DNA of 64,000 nt from Dokdonella sp. (GCF_017744955.1 NZ_JAGIAG010000002.1:558001-622000), one strand, 5' to 3'. Counted from the stretch's first letter, positions 1 to 11,660 are shown. Program-made: numbers and translations. Notes: generated by a model not told the origin, from the sequence alone.

Positions 1-350
1 AAGTGGTGCGGTCCTTCGCGATCGCACACGGTGAAGGAACGATCCGAACGGAGTGTCGAAACAGGGCAGGCGACGTCGGGAATGCGTCCGTCGTCGCCGG
101 CTCGCGCGGCGGCCGCGCCCTTCACCTGCGTTTCACGCGATTTCGAGCGCACGAGATTTCCATGCTGCGCGCGAGCGAGTGGCGACCACGTGAAAACATC
201 CTCGAAACGGCCCTGTCATTCTTGACAGGATGCCGCTCACGTTTGTCACCGGTAGGTTGAACGTCGGGCGCGACCGACTCGACAAACGTCGCTTCGCAGG
301 TCTGCCGCCGTCCCTGACTGCCTCGCCGTTCGAGGCCGTACTCGAGGAGC
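1..350. other. Leading intergenic region with one small inverted repeat
   Basis: I see no convincing gene here. The open frames on both strands have arginine-rich, low-complexity translations typical of non-coding frames in high-GC DNA. The only structured element is the 7-bp inverted repeat at 212-229. No clear sigma70 promoter pair could be fitted upstream of the gene starting at 351. Confidence 0.5.
212..229. promoter_or_regulatory. Inverted repeat upstream of the Ig-repeat protein
   Basis: CCTGTCA at 212-218 and TGACAGG at 223-229 are perfect inverse complements separated by four bases. The site lies about 120 bp before the start of the Ig-repeat gene. It could be an operator for a dimeric regulator or a small RNA hairpin. 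Only the symmetry is seen; function is inferred. Confidence 0.3.
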
Positions 351-3300
351 ATGCCGATGAATTCCTGCGATCCCCGGACGCTTCGCGCGCGCTGCGGCGC
401 GCATCGGCATCGCACGCCGCGCCGTGCGCTTGCGTGGCTGGCTGCGTGCGCGATCGCGCTGCTGGCGACGGCCACCGGCGCCGTCGCGGCCCCGATAGCC
501 GTCGGCAACGGCGATTTCTCTTCCGCCGCCAATGCGGGTTCGGTCGGTGGTGGCGTCCTCGGCGGCAGCGGCACCGACGTGCCGATCGGCGCAGGACCGT
601 GGACCGGCACCTACGCCGGCGCGATCGGCCTGCTCGCGCCGCCGACGTTGTCGATCTCGGCGACGACGCAGAAGGCGTCGATCAGCGGCCTGCTCGGCAT
701 CAGCGCGCTCGTGCTGGTCAACAACGGCGGCTACCTCGGGCAGACGCTGACGACCAACGTGCAATCGAACACGCGCTACGTTCTTTCCGCCGACGTCGAC
801 GCCGGGCGCGTGCTGCAGCTCGGGCTGCTCAACAACACGCACACGGGCGTGGCGATCGCCGCCGGCGGCGCCGTGCTCGCGTCGAGCGACACCCAGCCGG
901 CCGGCGCGGTCACCTTGCAGCTGCTGCAGGGCACGACGTACCGGCTGACGATGACCTACGTGTCGCCGACGTCGATCGCGGCCAGTCCGATCGAAGTTCG
1001 GCTGTTCGCGCAGCCGCGAGGGCTGCTGACGGTCGACCTGCTGCCGACGATCACGTTCGACAACGTGGCGCTCGACGCGGTCGCGCTCGGCGTGCCCGCC
1101 GCGGTCGGCAACATCGCCGGCGACGGCCAGTCGGCGACCGTGAACACGTTGTTCCCCGTGCCGCTCGGCCTGCGCGTGCTCGACGGCGTCGGCAACGGCG
1201 TGGCGGGCACGCAGGTCACGTTCACCGCGCCGGCAGCCGGCGCGAGCGCGACGTTCAACGCCGGCGGCAACAGCGGCTCGGTGCTCGCCGTGCTCACCGA
1301 TGCGAACGGCGACGCCAGCGTGGCGACCACCGCGAACACGGTCGCCGGCGCCTACACGATCAGCGTGCAGGTGGCCGGCCTCGCCGATCCGCAGATCTTC
1401 CATCTGACCAACACGGCCGGTGCGCCGGCGGTGGTGTCCATTCCGAACGACGGCAGCGGCGGCGGCACGCAGAGCACCACCGTCGACACGCCGTTCCCGC
1501 AGCCGCTGGTGGTCGGCGTCAGCGATTCGTTCGGCAACGCGGTCGCGGCGACGTCGGTCTCGTTCGCCGTCGCGCCCGCCGCCAACGGCGCCGGTGCGAC
1601 GCTGTCCTCGCCGCAGGCGACGACCGGAGCCGACGGCCGCGCGACGATCACGGCGCGCGCGAATCTCCTCGCCGGCCAGTACGCGGTCAACGCGAGCGTC
1701 GCCGGCGTGCCGCAGGCCGCCGCGTTCTCGCTGACCAATACGGCGGGCACGCAGGCGACGATCGCCGCGTCCGGCGGCGGCACGCAGAGCACGGCCGTGA
1801 CGACGCCGTTCGCGCAGCCCCTGCAGGTCACCGTCAACGATGCGTTCGGCAATCCGGTGTCCGGCGTCGCGGTCGCGTTCAGCGCGGCGACGTCCGGCGG
1901 CGCGAGCGCCGTGCTGAGCGCCGCCTCCGCGACGACCGGCGCCGACGGTACCGCCTCGGTGGGCGCGACCGCGAACGCGCAGGCCGGCAGCTACGTCGTC
2001 AGCGCGTCGGTGTCCGGCGTCGGTACCGCGGCGGCGTTCCAGCTCACCAACACCGCCGGCGCGCCGACCGCGATCGTTGCGACCGGCGGCGGCACGCAGA
2101 GCGCGCCGGTGGAGAACCCGTTCCCGCAGCCGCTCGCGGTGCAGGCGCGCGACGCGTTCGGCAATCCGGTGCCGAACGTCAGCGTCAGCTTCGTCGCCAC
2201 GCCGGCGGCGAACGGCGCGTCGGCGACGCTGTCGGCCAGCGTCGCGATGACCGGCGCAGACGGTATCGCCAACGTCGGCGCGACCGCCAATTCGATCGCC
2301 GGTGCCTACACCGTCGGCGCCAGCGCGGGCGGCGCCACGGCCGCGGTATTCGGCCTCACCAACACGGCCGGTCCGCCGTCGGCGATCGTGATCGGCGCGA
2401 GCGGCAGCGGCACGCAGTCGACGACGGTGAACACGCCGTTCCCGACGCCGCTGGTGGTGCGCATCAACGACAGTCACGGCAACCCGGTGCCGAACGTCGC
2501 CGTCGCCTTCACGCCGCCGGCATCGGGCGCGAGCGCCGCGTTGTCCGCGACCGGCGCGACGACCGGCGCGAACGGCGAGGCGCAGGTGCAGGCGACCGCG
2601 AACACCGTCGCCGGCCACTACCTCGTATCGGCGACCGTCGCCGGCGTGCCGGGCGCGTTCGACTTCGACCTGACCAACACGGCGGGCACGCCGCACGACG
2701 TCGTGCCGATCGGCGGCGACGGCAGCGTCGGCGGCGGGACGCAGCAGAGCACGCCGATCGACACCGCGTTCCCGTTGCCGCTGAAGGTGCGTGTGCGCGA
2801 CGAGTTCCAGAATCCGGTCGCCGGTGTCGTCGCGCAGTACGTCGCGCCGGCCTCGGGCGCGAGCGCGATGCTCTCGGCCGGCCCGCAGAACGGCGCGACG
2901 CTCAACGTCGCCACTAACGCCGCCGGCGAAGCCGTGGTGCAGGCGACCGCGAACTCCACCGTCGGCAGCTACACGGTGACCGCGCAGGTCGCCGGCGTGT
3001 CGACCCCGGTCACCTACCACCTCAGCAACACGCCGGGCAATTCGTCGACGCCGATCGGCGGCGGTACGCAGGCGGCCGTGGTCGACCAACCGTTCGCGTG
3101 CGCGCTGATCGTGCGCCTGGCCGATCCGCAGGGTCAGCCGCGTGCCGGCATCTCGGTCGATTTCACCGCTCCGGCCAGCGGGGCGTCGGCATCGCTGTCG
3201 GCGAACGGAGGCGCGGGCGGCCCGACGGCGACCGCGGTGACCGATCTCGACGGCGTCGCCTACGTCGAGGCGACCGCGAACGCCATCCCCGGCAAGTACC

Positions 3301-3425
3301 AGGTCTCGGCGCAGGAAGCGGGCGTGCCGACCGCGCAGGTCACGCACTTCGCGCTGGAGAACCTCGATCCGGCCGATCCGATCTTCCGGAACGGGTTCGA
3401 TCTCGACTGCGGTGGTTCGCCGTGA
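351..3425 (+). CDS. Secreted protein with seven tandem Ig-like (Big_1/invasin type) repeats
   Basis: The 1024-residue product starts with a long basic leader and a hydrophobic signal core (LAWLAACAIALLATATGAVAA), so it should leave the cytoplasm. Residues about 48-245 form a unique beta-rich N-terminal region. Seven repeats of roughly 95-115 residues follow. Most carry a GGGTQST block near the start, a PFPQPL-V-V-DxFGNPV core, and end in LTNTAG; this layout matches bacterial Ig-like domain 1 of invasin/intimin-type surface proteins. The tail contains PIFRNGFD nine residues from the end, a variant of the C-terminal motif also found in the genes at 11727 and 13276. Start codons at 351 and 357 are both possible. 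It stands alone, with a strong hairpin terminator downstream. A role in adhesion or the cell surface is inferred from the fold only. Confidence 0.8.
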   Translation: MPMNSCDPRTLRARCGAHRHRTPRRALAWLAACAIALLATATGAVAAPIAVGNGDFSSAANAGSVGGGVLGGSGTDVPIGAGPWTGTYAGAIGLLAPPTLSISATTQKASISGLLGISALVLVNNGGYLGQTLTTNVQSNTRYVLSADVDAGRVLQLGLLNNTHTGVAIAAGGAVLASSDTQPAGAVTLQLLQGTTYRLTMTYVSPTSIAASPIEVRLFAQPRGLLTVDLLPTITFDNVALDAVALGVPAAVGNIAGDGQSATVNTLFPVPLGLRVLDGVGNGVAGTQVTFTAPAAGASATFNAGGNSGSVLAVLTDANGDASVATTANTVAGAYTISVQVAGLADPQIFHLTNTAGAPAVVSIPNDGSGGGTQSTTVDTPFPQPLVVGVSDSFGNAVAATSVSFAVAPAANGAGATLSSPQATTGADGRATITARANLLAGQYAVNASVAGVPQAAAFSLTNTAGTQATIAASGGGTQSTAVTTPFAQPLQVTVNDAFGNPVSGVAVAFSAATSGGASAVLSAASATTGADGTASVGATANAQAGSYVVSASVSGVGTAAAFQLTNTAGAPTAIVATGGGTQSAPVENPFPQPLAVQARDAFGNPVPNVSVSFVATPAANGASATLSASVAMTGADGIANVGATANSIAGAYTVGASAGGATAAVFGLTNTAGPPSAIVIGASGSGTQSTTVNTPFPTPLVVRINDSHGNPVPNVAVAFTPPASGASAALSATGATTGANGEAQVQATANTVAGHYLVSATVAGVPGAFDFDLTNTAGTPHDVVPIGGDGSVGGGTQQSTPIDTAFPLPLKVRVRDEFQNPVAGVVAQYVAPASGASAMLSAGPQNGATLNVATNAAGEAVVQATANSTVGSYTVTAQVAGVSTPVTYHLSNTPGNSSTPIGGGTQAAVVDQPFACALIVRLADPQGQPRAGISVDFTAPASGASASLSANGGAGGPTATAVTDLDGVAYVEATANAIPGKYQVSAQEAGVPTAQVTHFALENLDPADPIFRNGFDLDCGGSP
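1120..3350. repeat. Tandem ~300-bp coding repeats of the Ig-like domains
   Basis: DNA encoding the seven Ig-like repeats is itself repetitive. Blocks such as GGCGGCGGCACGCAGAGC and variants of ACCAACACGGCCGG recur about every 300 bp. This makes the stretch prone to unequal recombination and to mis-assembly. Confidence 0.7.
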
Positions 3426-3443
3426 GGTGATCCGGCTTCGTGA

Positions 3444-3474
3444 CGACCAGCCCGCCGTATCGGCGGGCTGGTCG
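3444..3474 (+). terminator. Strong hairpin terminator after the Ig-repeat gene
   Basis: A perfect 14-bp stem (3444-3457 with 3461-3474) closes over a 3-base TAT loop, 19 bp after the stop at 3425. It is followed by TTTGCG. The stem is GC-rich; the U tract is short but the hairpin is strong enough for intrinsic termination. Confidence 0.75.
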
Positions 3475-3669
3475 TTTGCGGAAACGGTGCCGTCGCGTGA
3501 TGAGCACGATGTGCTTCGACGAGGGGTGATGGCGCTGATTCTTCGTCATCGAACGGACGACGCAGGTCATCACGACAACGCGGCCTGACTCGCGCGTACC
3601 CTCGGTCAGGAAGGATTCCGCCGCGTTCGTGAAGACTCGGACGCCTGCCGCGTATGCGATGGGAGCGCC

Positions 3670-5763
3670 ATGAGACGTGGATATCGCATCGCCGCCTGGC
3701 TCGGCGGTGTACTGAGTTTGCTGATCGTCGTCACGATCGTGTTCGTGGCGACGTTCGACTGGAATCGGGCGAAGCCGACGATCAACGAGAAGGCGAGCGC
3801 CGCGCTGGGGCGCGCGTTCGCGATCGACGGAGACCTGTCGGTGCGCTGGCGCCGGGAGCCGGGTGACTGGCTGCCCGGGCCGGTGTTCATCGCAAAGGAC
3901 CTGCGCATCGACAATCCGCCATGGGCGCGCGAGAAGCAGTTCGCCCATCTGGAACAGGTCGAGTTCCGTCTTTCCCTGCTCGATCTGCTCGTCCATCGCG
4001 TGTCCATTCCGCACGTGCAGCTCGGCCGGCCGACGATCCACCTGGAGAAGGAAGGCGAGCGGCGCAACAACTGGACGTTTGCGTTCGCACAGGGCGACGG
4101 CGCTGCGCCTTCGACCTGGACGCTCGATCTCGGCGACGTCGGCTTCGACGCCGGCAAGATCACCTTGCACGATCCGGCCGACCGCATCGACGTCGCCGTC
4201 GACGTCGAACCGCTCGGCCAGCCGATCGCCTTCGCCGAGGTCTTGGGCAAGGTCGGGAAGTCCGCTGCCGGCAAGTCCGTGCGGGCCCATGCGCAGGACT
4301 TCGTCTTCGGCTTCGACGCGCGCGGCACCTACAACGGCGCGCGCGTGTCGGGGACCGGCAAGACCGGCGGCGTGCTGGCGCTGCGCGGCGTCGCCGGCGC
4401 GTTTCCGTTGCAGGCCGAGCTGCAGATCGGCGACGTGCGCATCGCATTGACCGGCTCGATCACCGACCCGCGCAGCCCCGACGCCGTCGACCTGCATCTG
4501 CGCCTGGCCGCCGACAGCATGGCGCATCTGTACCCGGTGATCGGCGTGACGCTGCCGGATACGCCGCCGTTCCGGACCGACGGTCATCTCACCGCGGCGT
4601 TGCAGGCGGACGCCCGTTCCTTCACCTACGACGACTTCAACGGCCGCGTCGGCGGCAGCGACCTGCACGGCACGCTCACCTATGCGCAAGGCGCGCCGCG
4701 GCCGAAGCTGAGCGGCAAGGTGTGGTCGGAGCAGCTGCAGTTCGCCGACCTGGGTCCGCTGATCGGCCTGGATACCGGCGACAAGAGCGATGCCTCGAAC
4801 GCGACGCCGCCGGGCGGCAAGGACGCGCCTCGCCGTCCCGCCGGCGGCAAGGTGCTGCCGAATGCGTCCTTCCGCACCGAGCGATGGCGCGCGATGGATG
4901 CCGACGTCGCCTTCAACGGCAAGCGGATCGTGCGCGAAGGCAGCCTGCCGATCAGCGATCTGCAGGCGCACGTGATCCTCGAGGCCGGCGCGCTGGCGCT
5001 GGCGCCGCTGAACTTCGGCCTGGCCGGCGGCGAGGCGCGTTCGACCATCCACCTCGACGGTCGCAAGGAGACGATGAAGGGCGACGTCAAGCTGGCCGCC
5101 CGCGGTCTCGAACTGCGCCAGCTGTTTCCGAAGATGAAGACCATGCAGAGCGCGCTGGGTCAGCTCAACCTGGATGCGGCGCTGTCGGCGAGCGGAAATT
5201 CCGTCGCCGCGCTGCTCGGCTCTTCCGATGGCGAGCTCAAGCTGGTGATGAACGACGGCGTCGTCAGTCGCGAACTGATGGAGCTGGCCGGCCTCAACGT
5301 CGGCAACTACGTCGTGGTGAAGCTGTTCGGCGACCAGCCGGTGAAGATCAATTGCGCCGCCGCCGATTTCGCTGCGACCGACGGCTTGCTCGAATCGCGC
5401 CTGGCGGTGTTCGACACCGAGAACGCCACGATCGACATCGACGGCACGGTGAACTTCGCCACCGAAGCGCTCGACCTCGACATCACGCCGCACACCAAGG
5501 GCCTGCGCATCTTCTCGCTGCGCTCGCCGCTCTACGTGAGGGGAACGCTCGGCAACCCGGACGTCGGCGTGCAGACCAGCAAGCTGCTGCTGCGCGGTGG
5601 CGGCGCGGTCGCGCTCGGCGTGGCCGCGGCGCCGGCGGCGGCGTTGCTGGCGTTGATCGCGCCGAGCAACGGCAAGGACGAGAACCCGTGCGCGGACGTG
5701 CTGCAGCAGATGCGCGACAAGCCGCGGGCGCCGCCGGCGGGCAAGGCCAAGGGCACTCGATGA
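3670..5763 (+). CDS. AsmA family protein
   Basis: The 697-residue product has an N-terminal membrane anchor (about residues 7-30), then the typical AsmA start with an FDWN-RAK motif and a long region of amphipathic beta-strands. The C-terminal part (NATIDIDGTVNFATEALDL, then a region on layered or core-side functions and GTLGNPDVGV) matches the conserved AsmA C-terminal domain. AsmA-like proteins are inner-membrane anchored, extend into the periplasm, and are tied to outer-membrane biogenesis and lipid transport. The ATG at 3670 is chosen because the hydrophobic anchor follows at once. It is convergent with the peptidase gene on the other strand, with a 69-bp gap. The family call is firm; the exact substrate is unknown. 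Confidence 0.85.
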   Translation: MRRGYRIAAWLGGVLSLLIVVTIVFVATFDWNRAKPTINEKASAALGRAFAIDGDLSVRWRREPGDWLPGPVFIAKDLRIDNPPWAREKQFAHLEQVEFRLSLLDLLVHRVSIPHVQLGRPTIHLEKEGERRNNWTFAFAQGDGAAPSTWTLDLGDVGFDAGKITLHDPADRIDVAVDVEPLGQPIAFAEVLGKVGKSAAGKSVRAHAQDFVFGFDARGTYNGARVSGTGKTGGVLALRGVAGAFPLQAELQIGDVRIALTGSITDPRSPDAVDLHLRLAADSMAHLYPVIGVTLPDTPPFRTDGHLTAALQADARSFTYDDFNGRVGGSDLHGTLTYAQGAPRPKLSGKVWSEQLQFADLGPLIGLDTGDKSDASNATPPGGKDAPRRPAGGKVLPNASFRTERWRAMDADVAFNGKRIVREGSLPISDLQAHVILEAGALALAPLNFGLAGGEARSTIHLDGRKETMKGDVKLAARGLELRQLFPKMKTMQSALGQLNLDAALSASGNSVAALLGSSDGELKLVMNDGVVSRELMELAGLNVGNYVVVKLFGDQPVKINCAAADFAATDGLLESRLAVFDTENATIDIDGTVNFATEALDLDITPHTKGLRIFSLRSPLYVRGTLGNPDVGVQTSKLLLRGGGAVALGVAAAPAAALLALIAPSNGKDENPCADVLQQMRDKPRAPPAGKAKGTR

Positions 5764-5832
5764 CGGTCGGCGAGGCGTGTGGAAAAACGCAGGACTTCGT
5801 ATCTCCGATCCGAGTTTCCCGCGCCAGGAGGA

Positions 5833-8800
5833 TCATTGCAGCGTGATGCGTTTGCGATTGTCCTCGGAGACGCGATCGATCAGCTTGTTGTACGGGTCGA
5901 TGCCGGCCTCGTACGGCGGCTCGTCGACGGTCACGGTCAGGTGGCTGTCGCCGTCGCCGACGCGGCGCTTTTCCAGGAACAGCACTTTCTGGTGCGCTTC
6001 CTTGCCGTCCGCGGCGCGGGCGAACACGCCGATGTCGACCGGCTGGTCGAACGCGGCCGGTGTTTCCTTGCCGACGCCGTCGCTGTAGACCTTGCCGGTG
6101 TGCAGCGACAGGGTGACGTCGTACTTGCCGTCGTCGCGCTTCTTCGCAACCGCCTCGACGACGCGGTTGTCGTGCACGGTGATGCGGTCGAACAGGTCGC
6201 CGATCAGTGGTGACCATGACGGCCCGGCGGCTTCGCGCAATTCCGCGAGGAATTCGCGCGTGGTCGTGTAGGGCGGTTGCTGGAACGCCTTCTCGCGCGC
6301 GTAGCCGGCGAGCACGCGATCGACCAGATCCTCGCCGAGGTAGTCCTTCAGCGCGTACATCACCACCGAGCCTTTGCGGTAGTGGATGTACGGCTGGTTC
6401 TCGACCAGCCCGAGCGGCGTCTCCTCGACCACCTCGCCGCCGCGGCCGCCGAGATAGCGGTCGAGCTCGTACTTGAGGAACTTGCGCATCTGCGAGGGGC
6501 CGTATTCGCGCTCCTGCACCATCAGCGCCGAATACTGCGCGAACGTCTCGTCCAGCATCGTCACGCCCTGCACCAGGGCGCCGATCACCTGATGCGCCCA
6601 CCATTGGTGCGCCACTTCGTGCGCGGTCACGTAGAAGACGTAGTCGACGTCGTCCGGATCGCGCAGGTCGGCGATGAAGCCGATCGACTCGGAGAACGGC
6701 ACGGTGTTGGCGAAGCTCTGCGCGAAGGTCTCGTAGCCGGGGAATTCCAGAATGCGCATCTGGCGGAACTGGAACGGCGTATAGGCCTTGCTGAAATGCT
6801 CGAGCGACTTCTTCGTCGCCTCGACCATGCGCTCGACGTTGTAGGCGTGCTTGGGGTCGTGATAGACCTCGATCGCGACGTCGTTCCAGCGGTCGCGCCG
6901 TACCTCGTAGCGCGCCGACTGGAACGAGAAGAAGCCCAGGATCGGCTGGTCCATCTTGTAGTGGAAGTAGCGGCGCGGCCCGTGCCCGGGCACGTCCGCG
7001 GTCCATTCCTTTTCCAGATAGCCGGGCGCCAGCGCGATCTGCTCGGGTACGGTCGACACCGTCGTCTCGAAGCGCACCCAGTCGGCGTCGCGGCCGAGCA
7101 GGTTGAACTGCCGCGCCGGCTCGTCGTCGATCTTCGGCATGCGCGGGCGCTGCGGCAGGTCGTACTTGCGGCGGTCGTTGCGGTCCTCGAGCTGGCCGTT
7201 CTCGTCGTAGCCGAAATGCGGGAACGAGCTGCTGTCGAGGAAGGTGCCGTTGTCGACCACGCGAGTGTCCTCCGGCGCGTTGCGGAAGCCGCGGCTCTGG
7301 TACTGGAGCGTGAAGTCGAAATCCATCGTGGCGCCGGGCGCCAGCGGCTGCTTCAGGCGATAGATGGTGTAGCCCTGCGTGCGGTCGTCGCTGACTATCT
7401 CGTGCGGCACGAAATCGACCGCGACGAGCTTGATCTCGGGCGGCACGCGCACGTGCAGGTCGCCGATCGGCCGCGTGCCCTTGTTCGCCAGCACGTAGTG
7501 GCCGCGGACGTCGACGCGCCGCTGGTGTGGATAGATGTCGACGTCGGCGCGCACGTCGGTGATCTTCGGCTGCGGCAGGTCGAGATACTGGCGGTAGCGC
7601 TTCTCGTAGTCGGCCTTGTGCTGCTTGGCGAGATCGCCGGGCACGTAGCGGTTGAGCACGTTGGTGTTGTAGTAGATCCAGCCGCCGAGCACCGCGAAGC
7701 CGGCCACGGCGGCGGCGAGCAGCGCCGCCGACGGCCGCGTGAGGCGCTGCCGCGCGATGCGCGTGCGCTCCTTCCAGCCGCGCGCCGTGCCGCGAACCCA
7801 GTACAGCGCCGCGAGCACCAGCAGGGCGATCGCCAGGCAAGTCCAGTAGGCGCGGAACCACAGGTGCCCGGCCAGGAAGTGGCCGTAGCCGTTCATGTCC
7901 GAATACAGCGCGGCCGGCGCGGTGCCGTAGTTGTACAGATGGTGGTCGTAGTCCAGCTGGCCGAGCGCGATGCGCACCACGAAATAGACCACCACCAGCA
8001 GATAGCCGATGAACTTGTTGTTCGAGATCGCCTGCAGGAACAGCGCCAGCGCGCCGAACAGCAGGAAGCCGAGCGCGGTCAGCGCGATGTAGGACAGGTA
8101 CAGGCCCGGCTCGATCGGCGTGTCGCCGCGCCAGAGCTGGTAGACGACGCATTCGACCGCGCCGGCGGCGAGGAACGCGACGATGACCGTCGCCAGCGCG
8201 GTCAGCTTGGAGAGCAGCGGAATCCAGTCCGGCAGCGGGAACGCGTCGGTGACGTCGCTGATGCGATGGCTGCGCTCGCGCCAGACCAGTTCGCCGGCGT
8301 AGAACGCGACGATGATGATCAGCAGGAAGTTGTAGCTGCCGTCCATCGCCCGTGTCATCAGGTGCGTGACCGGATAGACCTTGGTGCCGAACAGCTCGTT
8401 GGAGAACGCCAGCGAGCCGCCGAGATTCATCAGGCCGAACGCGAGCATGACCAGGAACGCGACGCCGCCGAGCACGCCGCGCGTGTCGAACCAGGCGAGC
8501 TGGCGCCACTGCGCGAAGCGTGCTGTGGCATCGGTGCGCGCGATCGCGATGGGCCGTGCGAGCACGGTCGGCGCATCGGCGGCCTGCACGACGGCCTTCT
8601 TGGCCGCGCTGCGCCACCACCGCCGTCCGGTGCCGGCACGCTCGGTGCGGAACCAGGCGAAGGCGGCGCCGAGCAGCAGGAGCGCGATCGCCGCCCACAT
8701 CGCGCGGTTGGCCAGCAGCGTGCCGGACAGTTCCGGCAGGCGCGTGTTGCGTTCCTCCGCCGACCAGTAGCGCGTGGCGAGATCCATCGCGCCGAGACCG

Positions 8801-9432
8801 AACGGGTCGAGCATCGCGCCGAGCGTGCGATGTTCCAGGTTGCCGAGCGCGATCGACGCGATCTGCCACAGCACGAAGAACGCGACGACGCCGATGTAGG
8901 TGGCCAGCATCGAACGCGTCTGCGTCGCCAGCAGGAACAGGAACGCCGACAGGAAGAACAGGCCCGGCAGCACGAACACGGCGAAGGCGTACAGGTACGT
9001 CCACAGCCGCGTCGGTCCAAGCCGTTCCGGATCGACCCACGGCATCAGCGCGCCGAGGCCAAGTCCGATCGCGACCACGACCAGGATGCCGATCGCGGCG
9101 AGATAGCCAGCCAGGAATCGCCCGCCGAGATAGGCCGAGCGCGGCATTGGCGTCGAGAAGAACAGCTCCGCCGTGCCCGTCTCGAAATCGCGCAAGGCCG
9201 CGTTGGCGACGAACAGCGGAATCAGGAACAGGCCGAACAGGGTGAAGTAGGTCAGCCACTGCGTCACCACCAGCGGCGCATTGCGGTGCACGTTGCCGAT
9301 GCCGCCGCCGATCTGCACGGAATCGGAGCCGGCGACGGCGAACGCGATCGCGCCGAAGGCGAGGGCGACCATCCAGAACAGCGGGCTTCGCAGCTGCTGG
9401 CGCAGCTCGAAGCGAAGGATTTCGAGGAACAT
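5833..9432 (-). CDS. ABC-2 type permease fused to an M1-family metallopeptidase
   Basis: This 1199-residue protein combines two functions. Residues 1-570 contain about a dozen hydrophobic segments in two blocks, with the ABC-2 permease features ([15 protein letters not shown]-like start, [16 protein letters not shown]). The last transmembrane helix ([18 protein letters not shown]) leads into an extracytoplasmic M1 aminopeptidase-like part. HEVAH at residues 938-942 is followed by glutamate 962 in LDETFAQY, the zinc-binding set of the gluzincins, with 19 rather than the usual 18 residues between. The ATG at 9432 has GGGAGGT upstream. The partner ATPase gene is 23 bp upstream on the same strand, so the two form an operon. 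It is probably an exporter or membrane-protein-processing complex; the substrate is unknown. Confidence 0.85.
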   Translation of the reverse strand: MFLEILRFELRQQLRSPLFWMVALAFGAIAFAVAGSDSVQIGGGIGNVHRNAPLVVTQWLTYFTLFGLFLIPLFVANAALRDFETGTAELFFSTPMPRSAYLGGRFLAGYLAAIGILVVVAIGLGLGALMPWVDPERLGPTRLWTYLYAFAVFVLPGLFFLSAFLFLLATQTRSMLATYIGVVAFFVLWQIASIALGNLEHRTLGAMLDPFGLGAMDLATRYWSAEERNTRLPELSGTLLANRAMWAAIALLLLGAAFAWFRTERAGTGRRWWRSAAKKAVVQAADAPTVLARPIAIARTDATARFAQWRQLAWFDTRGVLGGVAFLVMLAFGLMNLGGSLAFSNELFGTKVYPVTHLMTRAMDGSYNFLLIIIVAFYAGELVWRERSHRISDVTDAFPLPDWIPLLSKLTALATVIVAFLAAGAVECVVYQLWRGDTPIEPGLYLSYIALTALGFLLFGALALFLQAISNNKFIGYLLVVVYFVVRIALGQLDYDHHLYNYGTAPAALYSDMNGYGHFLAGHLWFRAYWTCLAIALLVLAALYWVRGTARGWKERTRIARQRLTRPSAALLAAAVAGFAVLGGWIYYNTNVLNRYVPGDLAKQHKADYEKRYRQYLDLPQPKITDVRADVDIYPHQRRVDVRGHYVLANKGTRPIGDLHVRVPPEIKLVAVDFVPHEIVSDDRTQGYTIYRLKQPLAPGATMDFDFTLQYQSRGFRNAPEDTRVVDNGTFLDSSSFPHFGYDENGQLEDRNDRRKYDLPQRPRMPKIDDEPARQFNLLGRDADWVRFETTVSTVPEQIALAPGYLEKEWTADVPGHGPRRYFHYKMDQPILGFFSFQSARYEVRRDRWNDVAIEVYHDPKHAYNVERMVEATKKSLEHFSKAYTPFQFRQMRILEFPGYETFAQSFANTVPFSESIGFIADLRDPDDVDYVFYVTAHEVAHQWWAHQVIGALVQGVTMLDETFAQYSALMVQEREYGPSQMRKFLKYELDRYLGGRGGEVVEETPLGLVENQPYIHYRKGSVVMYALKDYLGEDLVDRVLAGYAREKAFQQPPYTTTREFLAELREAAGPSWSPLIGDLFDRITVHDNRVVEAVAKKRDDGKYDVTLSLHTGKVYSDGVGKETPAAFDQPVDIGVFARAADGKEAHQKVLFLEKRRVGDGDSHLTVTVDEPPYEAGIDPYNKLIDRVSEDNRKRITLQ

Positions 9433-9455
9433 GCGTTCGACCTCCCGTGCCGGAC

Positions 9456-10337
<882 letters not shown>

Positions 10338-10658
10338 CGACGGACTCTCTCGGCGGCGGGAGAAGGATGCGGCACACGCTATCACCGAGCCCACCGGGGG
10401 CGGCATCCCTCGCAAGTCATGGGTGCGGGGCCGCAGTTCTCGCGTCGACTTCCCGTCGGTGAGCCGAGCTCAGTGAGTCCGGGCGCCGACCCTGATCTTC
10501 CGGGGCGAAGCGTGATCCGGTCCTCCGTGGCCGGTGGCGGGCGCTTCTGCTTCGTGCAAAACGGGCGCGCTCGGCGCATGCTCGGCGCGGCGGCAGACGT
10601 CACGCAGCGCGAGCGGACCGGAATCGAAATGGCGAATGTCCCCTCGAAGGAGGCTGCC
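10338..10658. other. Intergenic region between divergent ABC and hydrolase genes
   Basis: This 321-bp stretch holds the upstream regions of the ABC operon (minus) and the hydrolase (plus). I see no clear -35/-10 pair, repeat or hairpin. Open frames crossing it do not look like proteins. The final bases carry the AAGGAGG ribosome-binding site of the hydrolase. Confidence 0.5.
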
Positions 10659-11648
10659 ATGAAAGGTTCTACCGACGATCCCGATTCCCCTCATGATGTT
10701 TCGAGGCGGCGCATGCTCGCCGCGGGTACCGCGGTCGCTGCCGGAGTCGCGCTGCCATCCGTGTTCGGCCTGTCGCCGGCGCATGCACTTTCCCATCCTG
10801 CTGGAGCTTCCCGCATGAACTCGACCATCAAGACCAAGAACGGCGCCGACCTCTTCTTCAAGGATTGGGGTGCCAAGGACGCGACGCCGATCGTCTTCCA
10901 TCACGGCTGGCCGCTGTCCGCGGACGACTGGGATAATCAGATGCTGTTCTTCCTGTCCCACGGCTATCGCGTCATCGCGTTCGATCGGCGCGGGCACGGC
11001 CGTTCCACGCAAACCGATACCGGCAACGAGATGGACACCTATGCGGCCGACGTCGCCGACCTCACCGATCACCTGGGCCTCGAGGGCGCGATCCACGTCG
11101 GCCATTCGACGGGCGGTGGCGAAGTGGCCCATTACGTCGCCCGCGCCAAACCCGGCCGCGTCGCCAAGGCGGTGCTGATCGGCGCGGTGCCGCCGATCAT
11201 GCTGAAGACGGCGGCCAATCCCGGCGGCCTGCCGCTGGAGGTGTTCGACGGCTTCCGCAAGGCGCTGGCGGCCAATCGCGCGCAGTTCTTCCTCGACGTG
11301 CCGTCGGGTCCGTTCTACGGCTACAACCGGCCCGGTGCGAAGGTCGATCAGGGCGTCATCTGGAACTGGTGGCGCCAGGGCATGATGGGCGGCGCGAAGG
11401 CGCACTACGACTGCATCAAGGCCTTCAGCGAAACCGACTTCACCGACGATCTGAAGAAGATCGAGGTGCCGACCCTGGTCATGCACGGCGAGGACGACCA
11501 GATCGTGCCGATCGCCGATTCGGCGCTGCTTTCCGTCAAGCTGCTGAAGAAGGGCACGCTGAAGACGTACAAGGGTCTTCCGCACGGCATGTGCACGACC
11601 CATCCGCAGATCGTCAATCCGGATCTGCTGGCCTTCATCAAGAGCTAG
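10659..11648 (+). CDS. Tat-exported alpha/beta hydrolase (non-heme haloperoxidase/perhydrolase family)
   Basis: The start at 10659 follows a perfect AAGGAGG seven bases upstream. The 329-residue product has a Tat-type signal with SRRRML at residues 15-20 and a hydrophobic stretch ending near AHA. The body is an alpha/beta-hydrolase of the non-heme chloroperoxidase/esterase group: oxyanion region HHGWPLS, nucleophile Ser150 in GHSTGGG, Asp280 in GEDDQIVP and His309 in LPHGM. A second ATG at 10815 (Met53), preceded by GGAG at 10803-10806, begins exactly where the cytosolic homologues usually start, so a second, unexported form is possible. Substrate cannot be read from the sequence. It is convergent with the gene at 11727, with a shared hairpin between. 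Confidence 0.85.
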   Translation: MKGSTDDPDSPHDVSRRRMLAAGTAVAAGVALPSVFGLSPAHALSHPAGASRMNSTIKTKNGADLFFKDWGAKDATPIVFHHGWPLSADDWDNQMLFFLSHGYRVIAFDRRGHGRSTQTDTGNEMDTYAADVADLTDHLGLEGAIHVGHSTGGGEVAHYVARAKPGRVAKAVLIGAVPPIMLKTAANPGGLPLEVFDGFRKALAANRAQFFLDVPSGPFYGYNRPGAKVDQGVIWNWWRQGMMGGAKAHYDCIKAFSETDFTDDLKKIEVPTLVMHGEDDQIVPIADSALLSVKLLKKGTLKTYKGLPHGMCTTHPQIVNPDLLAFIKS

Positions 11649-11660
11649 CGAGCGGTCGGC

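Noticed and set aside
222-258. Sigma70 promoter TTGACA before the Ig-repeat gene
   Set aside because: TTGACA at 222-227 has no acceptable -10 box at 16-18 bp; the nearest candidate is 25 bp away.
246-3347. Long minus-strand open frame under the Ig-repeat gene
   Set aside because: Its translation is almost only Arg, Gly, Ala, Asp and Val, which is what the complement of a GC-rich repeat gene gives; no motif, no ribosome-binding site.
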